NCBI RefSeq assembly: GCF_031877795.1
Contig: NC_133971.1
Location: 96,886,154 to 96,950,153, forward strand
Reading direction: 5' to 3'
DNA length: 64,000 bases
From: Strix aluco
Taxonomy: Eukaryota; Chordata; Aves; Strigiformes; Strigidae
The notes beneath the pieces were generated by a model. That model worked only from the letters and a program-made list of their open reading frames with translations. It was not told where the DNA came from and made no database searches. Both the position numbers and the translations under genes were made by a program. Below, piece by piece: positions 57,801-64,000 of this stretch. Numbering within the stretch: the stretch's first letter is position 1; the number at the start of each line of letters is the position of its first letter.

Positions 57801-60800
57801 GGGCAGAAAATAATCTGCTTATTTGAATATATAATGGAAGTGGTTACTTCTTAGTTTTGTGGATTGAATAAGTTATATTTGACCACACACATAACAGGAA
57901 TGTACTTTGGGCATCTAGACCTGAAATTTCAGGTTGCCATATTTTTTTGTGCAGTGATAAGTTATGACAGTTCTAAAGGTCCTGTGCCATTTTTTCTTCA
58001 TCTGTGTTTTTGAAATATTGTCCCGACTTCCATTGATAAAAAATAGTAATCTTTTTGCCACAGTCTTTTGGACTTTCTTCTTTCTGACATTGAGGCTGCA
58101 GAGAAACTCACTCAAAATGTGCAGTCACTTCTCTATTTCAGGCTGCTCTTTAAATATTACTTTTCCTAAAAAGTAGCTGTTACTTAATACTTGCAAATCT
58201 CTTCCAAAGGGTACTTGGTAATACAGTATGAGCTTATGCAAAAAGATCTGCCTCCTCAGAATAACAGCATCCTGTTTCCATTTTATGTTGCACATTACCC
58301 CAGTATTGAAATAGGAACTTTTAAGGTGGACTCTGGGTTTGAATGTGTGGTTATCTCTGTTGAGTGTTCTGATCCCATTTGGGTATCCTTTGCCATGGCA
58401 ATGGTGATAAATAAACACCAGATATGTCAAATTATGGTAAGGAAGTATATCCATGTGGAAAGTTTTAAGGGTGCAAGAAAAAGGATACAATGCAACTTAT
58501 GAGGAATGCATATATGTAAGAACTACCTGTGCTTTTTTCCTTATCAGCGGATGATCTTTTTGAAACTGTAAGTGATCGTGAACTGAGGCAAATTTTTGAG
58601 GGGCAGAATCGAATTCACCTTGAAATCAAACAGCTTAATAGGCAATTGGACATGATTCTGGATGAGCAGAGGAGATACGTCTCCGCCGTCACAGATGAGA
58701 TTGCTAAAAGAGGAGCTGGTTTTCCAGGTCAACAAGGACAGGTAAATTAAAAAAAACCCCAAACCACTGTGATTGGTAGCTCAGCCTAATTTCAGCAGCG
58801 TAATTGATGTGCTTTTTCTAAGATATGTTGATCTTTTTTTTTCCCCACTCACCCTCTCCCCCGCCAGCTTTCCCAGCAAGAGATTGAGACAGTTGTGAAA
58901 ACTCAAGAAGAAGTCATTAGACAAGTAAATGAAATAAGGTAAATGCTTTCTAAATACTAAGGCTGTGTTTTGATTTCTATATTATTTTCCACCTTTTAAA
59001 TCCTGTTTATTATTTCAGTAGGAGAATATTGACAAACTTGAAATTTCTGGGTCAGTTCCTTAGTGATGACTCTCTGCATACAGTTAATTTCTATAATAAA
59101 GTAAGTTCACATCCCTAGGGTGACTAAGCCTCCTAATTTGCCTTTTTTTAATCATGAGATTCCACTTCAACTGGAAAGTCCAGTCCCTCTAAAAACAATC
59201 AATTTCTGCTAATGTGATAACCTGCTACCTCATGGAAACTTGTTGCTCTGTTTTTGGAGTATTGATAACAACATGAGCATAAATGCCTTCGATTTTATAG
59301 CTAGTGCACTCCCAAAAAAGGGTGTGTTGGAGTATCTTGTCAGTATGCTCAGTCTACTTCTGATATAATGATTATATGAGTTTATTATATAGTAGTATGA
59401 ATAAAATATATAATAGTATATGAGCTGTATTTGAGGTTTTGTTTAGTGTAAACCATCTGTAAAGGCACGTAAGTAATTCTGAGTAGTTCTGTACAAATTA
59501 AAAGTGTCTGTGCCTGTAATAAGGGTTGTTGAGATGTATTGCTTATTCTTCTAATGATTATTTTTGAGTTCACTTCCTCCTTCAATTTAGACATATCTTT
59601 TGGTTTTGGGTTTTTTCCCTAATTTTGCTATGACTGCCTAAAGCTCATATATTGATTATTGCTACATAGTAGTCTGTTAGTGTTACCAATTTAAAAAAAG
59701 GAGAAAAACCATTCCTACAGTTGTGGGTTTTTTCCTGTGTTAGTTCAAGGGCAGCTCTTGTGATTTACCTAAGTAGGTCAGGTTTTTGTAGAATGAAGAT
59801 TAGAAAGCTTCCATTTTTGCACTTGTTATTCCACAAAAGCTTTCATGTTAATATTCTTGACAAATCTTTATACCTTGCAAGCAAATTAGATTTTCTTGTT
59901 AACATTGGCAGTCTGCCCTTTCAGTGACTACTTATTAGGTATGAGTTTGCGTAACATCATCTTAATATTTTTCTTAGATTAAAGAAATGTTTTATTTATA
60001 GATAGAAATAAACAGCCCGCATTGCTGGTCATCCCAGAGGAAAAGGACTTACTGTCTAAGTAATTTTCTTGTCAAGATTTATGTATTTCTTAATCATCTG
60101 CTTACAGAAGAATCTTGCATGTTCATAGAAACTATCAGCATGGTATTGTTCATGGAAAAGTAAATGTGAATTAAATTTGATACAGACCATGTCGATTTAG
60201 GGAAGTTACTTTGTGCTTAACAAACAGGGGATCAGTCTGGGGGAAGGTGGGTGTGCAGATTTTTGTTAATTACGTAGGGATGGTAGAATTAGGAGGGACA
60301 AAATGAGTGTCACACTTGTGTTCTAGCACTGAAAATAGTGGGGCAAGACCAGCAATGATGGATGTGGATAGCTAGAATTACTGTCAGCGTTTGTTAGACA
60401 GTGGTCGTGGTGGTGGCAAGGGTTTGCATAGGTTATTTAAGAAAAACATCTTCCACTGAAAAACTTCCTTCTAAAATAGGTTATTATAACACTAATTCAA
60501 AGTACAGGTAAACATTAATCAATTTACTTGAAATAATCTATACAATGACAATACAAAAATATAAAATAATTTCTGGGTAATGTATTTGCTAATTTAAGTT
60601 AGGAGAGATGAGGGGGTTTTTGCATCATTTTGTGTGTATGAATTCCAAACCAGAACTGTAGAATGAGAGAAGCGAGAGCTGCTTTGATTGGTTTTGTTCG
60701 CAGTGGCTTACAGAAGCAAACAGCTGGTTTTTGGTAATTACTTTTGGTAACTTTGCAATATTAAAAATGAGCTTATTGAGGTAAGGGTTGAGAATTTCGC

Positions 60801-63695
60801 AGAAATCATGGCTAACTCCATCTGGCCTAAAGTGCAGTACATCATCTGGAATCACTGGAAATGTAACTGTAGAAAGTAATTGATCTTCTAACATGTGCTG
60901 GAAGTGGGATTGAGCTTTTACAAAGATGACACAAAAGGGTGAATTGTCTTTTTGTTACTGAAAGTGAGAAGAAATTTTTTTGGGTTCTGTGGGAAGTATG
61001 CAGGATACTGGCAGTCTAGTATGTTAAGTTTATTTGTGTGTCAAAGTGGTATTTTTAAGAAAATCTGATAGCCTTCAGTTTGAAGAAAAGTATATATGTC
61101 TCTGTTAAAGTGGTGTGTCTGCAACTTGATATAATTGTGTAGATTAATGTGTGGCTTTGACTTTGTAGCTACTTCAAGTAGTTTAAACATGATGCATAGT
61201 TCTTACAATGGAGCGAAAGCTGCTGTAACGCTAATGCAGCAAAAAAATCTATGCTTGCAATTTTTACGTCTGGAGAGTTGTCATAGTGCCTTTGAATTGA
61301 TACGTACGTTACTGGTTTTTTCTCTTGTTTTTTTAATATTATTTTCAGTTCTGTGTTTTCTGAATTTTAATGGCATGAAGAGCAAATGATGCAAAGCTAA
61401 AAGATGGGCAACATCTTTGTGACGATTATTTGTAAACATTTAAGTTTCGATGCTTAACTTGCCATTTTCACAATGAATATGAGCCATTTAAAATCAGTCA
61501 TATAATTTTGTATAATACTTACAAATATGATTATATGTTGTTGTTGCCAGTTTACTCAAGGAATAGTATTCAAGCCAGGGTTTTTGTTTTGTTTTTGGTT
61601 TTTTCTTATGTGGAAGTTAAAATTGAAAGTGTTCAAGGCCAGGTTGGTCGGGGCTTTGGGCAACCTGATGTAGTGAAAGGTGTCCCTGCCCACAGCCGGG
61701 GGTTGAACCAGATGATCTCCAAAGGTCCCTTCCAACCCAGCCGTTCTATGATACATTGCTGACCACTGTACAAAGAGTTAGGACAGCACCTGGAAGGCAT
61801 CGAAGTAAGCTCTCATCTGAACAAAATGTGAAGTTTTAAGTAAATTAAAAAGAAATCCAGATGCATACATTTTGATTGTTTATTCTGTTAATAATGAAGA
61901 GATTAACATTCACATGGTAAATATTTTTTTTTAGATGTAGAATAATCCTCTTTGCAGTTGGAAGGAGACATCACAGCAGGGGAAAATTATATAAACATAT
62001 TGATTAGAGATTAAGTATTTTTCTCTCATTGACTAGTTTACCTCAAACAGAATTAGTTATGGAACCTCAACTTTTTATGGATTTAATTTTATTTGCTACA
62101 GAAGCAAAATTAATTCACATGAAGATGATGTTAAGTATTATGACAGTGCATATGGGAAATGAGTTTCTTGTATAAATGATAATCATGAAACAAGGATGTA
62201 TCTAAATCTTTTCTTATCCCTAAAGCCTCTGCTTTATTTTTATTTCTTACATGACTGCTCTTATTTATTTATTTTTCAAACAACTTTCGGTTTTCTTCAA
62301 AGATTGCATTAAACTCTGCTTATCCTAAAGCCTTGGCAAAAGCCTCTGATAAAACACTTGTTTTAGACTTCATTAGTCAGGCAAAGCAGATGTCTAGCAA
62401 TAGAATATTTGCCAGATCTTGTTTTCAGCATGACTTTGGGAGATGGTGCACTGTACAAATTGAAACTGTCTGCAGAATTAAATATTAAAAATCGTGGTTT
62501 GAAGGAATTATTTCTTGATAGGTATTATTGGAAGCTAGAAAAAATGTTTTCTGCCTTTTGGGGCAACTATGTATTTCAAACTAATATGATGGACTAAAAG
62601 GTGTCCAGGATAACTGCTTTTTATAGAAAAGCCGCTGTGTGCTGAAAGATGTTTTGTTCTTTGTCTTGTTTCAGAAATTCCATGGCTGATACTCTGAGGT
62701 TGATCAGTGGAGCACAACATCCTGGCTCTGCTGCAGGAGTCTATGAAACAACCCAGCACTTCAACGACATCAAAGAGCACCTTCACGTAGTCAAGAGGGA
62801 CATTGAGCATTTAGTACAACGAAATATGGTAACTTATGTGCTGGTAGTGTAAAGCATGACTGTAATACTTCTTTATGTGACTGTTAGTGAAAAGCTAGGA
62901 TGAGCCAGCATGCAATTTACAGAGCAATTAATCCTTCATTAAGCTGCTTCGCTAAAACTGCACTGGCTTGACCCGACTGCATGATCTGTGTTTTGGTGAG
63001 AAGTTTTGAACAAAGATCATGATTTTTAGTCTAATTTCCTGTTGAAACAAGGTCAAGCAATTAGGTTTTCTGGGTTCTTTTTTTTTTGTATTTGTCACTC
63101 TACCTAACAGCTCTATACAGAGGAGATGATTGCTTCTGCACAGAAGGGAGACCTTTAATCAGAGGAAACTCGGGCAGGCTCCGCTTAAGGTCTCTAAGTG
63201 TGAAAGATGTCTGTGTTCACGTTCAGGAGCACCGTACTATAGGCTAGGTAGCAATCAAGCTGAATTAATTTATAGTCCCAGAGAAGGTTCTTGATTTCCG
63301 GGTTAATTTACCGGAAGATTTATTCTTTCCCCTGTAACCCTCAAATTAACATCAGTCAGTTTATCTAAGAAACATAAAAGTGAAAGGGGAAAGAGACAGG
63401 GAAGGGATTAAGATGATGATTTTTTCAGAGTAGTGTCATTGCTGTCTGTTTTCTGCTTGTGTTCTGATTTTTAGGTCATGTTGCAAAGACCTTGTTTTGT
63501 TTCTTACATATAACAGTCTTTTGATGGCATGTCTTGTTTGCTCTTCTCAAATACTGTTTTTCTTGGTTTTTAGCCATCTAGTGAGAAATCGAAGTGTCCA
63601 GACTTGCCACCGTTTCCATCGTGCTTATCTACAGTGCACTTCTTTATATTTGTAGCAGTGCAAACAGTGTTATTCATTGGTTATATCATGTATAG
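45658..63695 (+). CDS. LMAN1: LMAN1 (ERGIC-53), ER-Golgi mannose lectin and cargo receptor; last exon outside the window
   Basis: Twelve exons encode residues 1-498 of a protein that should be about 510 long. ERGIC-53 cycles between ER and ERGIC and, with MCFD2, carries glycoproteins such as coagulation factors V and VIII. Residues 1-30 are a signal peptide and about 44-267 form the L-type lectin domain, with D121, D152, F154, N156, H178, D181 and the G251-G252-L253 loop all present at the human positions. C190/C230 fit the lectin disulphide. About 275-460 is a coiled-coil stalk rich in E/K/Q. C466/C475, the oligomer cysteines, and a membrane helix at about 478-497 follow. The cytosolic KKFF sorting tail lies in the missing exon. 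The start ATG has A at -3 and G at +4. The frame is intact throughout, so the gene looks functional. Confidence 0.97.
45872..47282 (+). other. LMAN1: LMAN1 intron 1
   Basis: A 1.4-kb intron whose first 450 bases are CpG island. It holds one copy (46347-46363) of a 17-bp word shared with intron 3. Confidence 0.8.
47283..47437 (+). CDS. LMAN1: LMAN1 exon 2
   Basis: The acceptor TTTCTAG ends at 47282. The exon encodes NAIPSADQIRITTSLKSQRG, then SVWTKNKSIFEYWEVEVTFR, to RIGADGL with D121. The donor GTATGA starts at 47438. Confidence 0.96.
47527..47634 (+). CDS. LMAN1: LMAN1 exon 3
   Basis: The acceptor GTAATAG ends at 47526. The exon encodes AIWFTEEQGLEGPVFG to GIFFDSFDNDGK, with the metal- and sugar-binding D152, F154 and N156. 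The donor GTTAGT starts at 47635. Confidence 0.96.
47635..50819 (+). other. LMAN1: LMAN1 intron 3
   Basis: A 3.2-kb intron of AT-rich unique DNA carrying one solo LTR (49643-50150). No embedded gene is recognised. Confidence 0.85.
49643..50150 (-). mobile_element. Solo LTR of an avian endogenous retrovirus (ERVL-like)
   Basis: A 508-bp element begins TGTCATGGTTTAACCCTGG and ends CCAAAACCAGTACA, so it has TG...CA ends. It is flanked by the perfect 5-bp target duplication CTTTA (49638-49642 and 50151-50155). The wording matches an LTR family common in birds. Compared with my memory of that family, its transcriptional sense is the minus strand, opposite to LMAN1. No internal retroviral sequence is present, so the copy is a recombined solo LTR. 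Five-base duplications fit class III (ERVL). Confidence 0.88.
50820..50881 (+). CDS. LMAN1: LMAN1 exon 4
   Basis: The acceptor TTTCTAG ends at 50819. The exon encodes KNNPGVIVVGNNGKLLYDHQ with H178, and codon 180 is split AA|T. The donor GTAAGT starts at 50882. Confidence 0.96.
51606..51705 (+). CDS. LMAN1: LMAN1 exon 5
   Basis: The acceptor GCATAG ends at 51605. The exon encodes NDGSTQALASCQRDFRNKPY then PVRVKITYYQKTLT, with D181 and C190. The donor GTAAGT starts at 51706. Confidence 0.96.
52823..55090 (-). mobile_element. CR1 LINE with endonuclease and reverse transcriptase remnants (minus strand)
   Basis: Read on the minus strand, the order is right for CR1 ORF2. The endonuclease end at about 54734-54994 includes 'LMGGVMVGGCLGHSDHEMVE'. 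The reverse transcriptase N-terminus at 53994-54578 includes 'DNKKGFLKYVNSKRRSKENT' and 'KSTELDGIHPRVLKEMAD'. The core at about 53404-53990 includes 'FIND-LDAGVE' and FTED in place of the usual FADD. The C-terminus and tail run to 52823. Stops and frameshifts interrupt it and the catalytic box is altered, so it is dead. An A-rich tract at 54629-54661 interrupts the body. Confidence 0.92.
55091..55430 (-). mobile_element. Probable 5' extension of the CR1 copy
   Basis: The DNA continues directly from the recognised CR1 body, is richer in GC than the rest of the intron, and stops near 55430, where AT-rich intron sequence resumes. I cannot match it to a specific domain, so membership in the same element is inferred from position. 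Confidence 0.45.
55607..55730 (+). CDS. LMAN1: LMAN1 exon 6
   Basis: The acceptor TTTCAG ends at 55606. The exon encodes VLINNGFTPDKEDYEFCAKV to GISAATGGLA, with C230 and the GGL sugar loop. The donor GTAGCA starts at 55731. Confidence 0.95.
56103..56161 (+). CDS. LMAN1: LMAN1 exon 7
   Basis: The acceptor ATACAG ends at 56102. The exon encodes DDHDVLSFLTFQLTEPGKE, then V. Two overlapping donors exist: GTAGTA at 56159 and GTAAGC at 56162. The later one adds one valine, is closer to the consensus, and keeps the length equal to human LMAN1, so it is preferred. Confidence 0.88.
56767..56899 (+). CDS. LMAN1: LMAN1 exon 8
   Basis: The acceptor TTTAAAG ends at 56766. The exon encodes PIPDAEIPQKDKEKYQEEFE then HFQQELDKKKEEFQKDHPD and VQGQP, the start of the coiled-coil stalk. 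The donor is the non-canonical GC (CCAG|GCAAGT). No GT nearby keeps the frame and conserved residues. Confidence 0.93.
56900..58547 (+). other. LMAN1: LMAN1 intron 8, a GC-AG intron
   Basis: The intron starts GCAAGT and ends TTATCAG. The rest of the donor matches the consensus strongly (CAG|GCAAGT), as is typical for efficient GC donors. No mobile element is recognised inside. Confidence 0.88.
58548..58741 (+). CDS. LMAN1: LMAN1 exon 9
   Basis: The acceptor TTATCAG ends at 58547. The exon encodes ADDLFETVSDRELRQIFEGQ and continues to RGAGFPGQQGQ, the main coiled-coil segment. The donor GTAAAT starts at 58742. Confidence 0.96.
58868..58938 (+). CDS. LMAN1: LMAN1 exon 10
   Basis: The acceptor CCGCCAG ends at 58867. 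The exon encodes LSQQEIETVVKTQEEVIRQV then NEI and two bases of an arginine codon. The donor GTAAAT starts at 58939. Confidence 0.95.
58939..62674 (+). other. LMAN1: LMAN1 intron 10
   Basis: A 3.7-kb AT-rich intron with a CR1 tail fragment at 61625-61755. No other feature is recognised. Confidence 0.8.
61625..61755 (+). mobile_element. CR1 LINE 3' tail fragment (plus strand)
   Basis: The words GTTCAAGGCCAGGTTGGTCG, 'GTGTCCCTGCCCACAGCCGG', and 'CCAAAGGTCCCTTCCAACCC' then AGCCGTTCTATGATA are the standard CR1 terminus. The segment is about 130 bases, truncated at 5', and in LMAN1 intron 10. Confidence 0.92.
62675..62828 (+). CDS. LMAN1: LMAN1 exon 11
   Basis: The acceptor TTTCAG ends at 62674. 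The exon encodes NSMADTLRLISGAQHPGSAA to HLVQRNM. The donor GTAACT starts at 62829. Confidence 0.95.
63574..63695 (+). CDS. LMAN1: LMAN1 exon 12 (last in the window)
   Basis: The acceptor TTTTTAG ends at 63573. The exon encodes the luminal C466/C475 pair and the membrane helix VHFFIFVAVQTVLFIGYIMY, and ends in a split arginine codon at the donor GTAAGT (63696). About a dozen residues with the KKFF tail remain beyond the window. Confidence 0.95.
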
Positions 63696-63814
63696 GTAAG
63701 TATATTTTTGTTTAAAAACAATAGGGCAAATGGTTTTAGAACTTCTGACTGGAAATGCAACTGCAATGGTATGATTGTGTTAATCTTCTTTAAAACAAGC
63801 AATCGTTCAGATTG

Positions 63815-63950
63815 GACGAGGCCTTGGGAGGTTTCCAGTTCAACCTCTGGCTCAAAGCAGGGTTGACACTGAATTCAGACCAGGGTGCTTAGTGTTTAGA
63901 CCGGTCATGTCTTAAAATCCTCCAAGACTGGAAAATTTACCACTGTTATA
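63815..63950 (-). mobile_element. CR1 LINE 3' fragment (minus strand)
   Basis: On the plus strand the order 'CAACCTCTGGCTCAAAGCAG' then GGTTGACAC, 'GACCAGGGTGCTTAGTG', and 'CTTAAAATCCTCCAAGACTG' mirrors the reverse complement of a diverged CR1 3' region. The copy is old, in LMAN1 intron 12. Confidence 0.65.
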
Positions 63951-64000
63951 GACCCCATTGGAAATGCTTAATTATCATAATGAAGTTTGTTTTATTCTCC

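Noticed and set aside
58191-58502. 103-codon open frame inside LMAN1 intron 8
   Set aside because: No similarity recognised, and it lies between two certain exons of LMAN1.
1-64000. tRNA, rRNA, CRISPR arrays, bacterial operons or phage elements
   Set aside because: I looked for tRNA B-box wording, regular repeat-spacer arrays and dense unspliced genes and saw none. The window is vertebrate genomic DNA.

Overview
The window looks like bird nuclear DNA. Genes are split by GT-AG introns, many CR1 retroposon fragments (the dominant avian LINE) are scattered through it, there is an avian-type ERV solo LTR, and CpG islands sit on the promoters. The predicted gastrin-releasing peptide is the avian form (S instead of mammalian N in the bioactive decapeptide). 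Three vertebrate genes are readable, all on the + strand: the last exons of SEC11C (1-1127), the complete three-exon GRP coding region (12422-17094), and LMAN1/ERGIC-53 (45658-63695, 12 exons, final exon beyond the window). In mammals these genes lie together on human 18q21, so an avian sex chromosome Z origin is plausible, but that is inference.

Layout. 1-1.27 kb: SEC11C end with its poly(A) signal. 1.3-12.2 kb: intergenic, with two plus-strand CR1 3' fragments (about 4.04-4.44 and 6.85-7.41 kb) and two small GC-rich patches (5.06-5.43 and 9.96-10.27 kb). 11.5-13.1 kb: GRP CpG island with an 18-G run, a TATA box and GCN repeats in the leader. 12.4-17.1 kb: GRP. 17.5-18.25 kb: a CpG-rich segment without an assignable gene. 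18.5-20.8 kb: a GC-rich segment with degenerate repeats. 21.5-22.7 kb: a diverged repeat that looks LTR-like. 23-45 kb: gene desert with CR1 remnants, a 31-bp exact direct repeat and several TAAT-rich stretches that look like regulatory DNA. 45.0-46.3 kb: LMAN1 CpG-island promoter (CCAAT box, YY1-type site over the start codon). 45.66-63.7 kb: LMAN1, whose introns hold a 508-bp solo LTR with perfect 5-bp target duplications and a long, dead CR1.

Function. SEC11C (signal peptidase catalytic subunit) and LMAN1 (ER-Golgi cargo lectin) both act in the early secretory pathway. GRP is a secreted, amidated neuropeptide that needs signal peptidase. They are not known to form an operon-like unit, and the proximity is probably conserved synteny.

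The main large-scale oddity is that LMAN1 points the same way as GRP and that the RAX and CPLX4 genes, which lie between GRP and LMAN1 in mammals, are not visible here. This suggests an inversion of the RAX-CPLX4-LMAN1 block relative to mammals. I found no clearly new gene system. The rest of the interest lies in non-coding structure.
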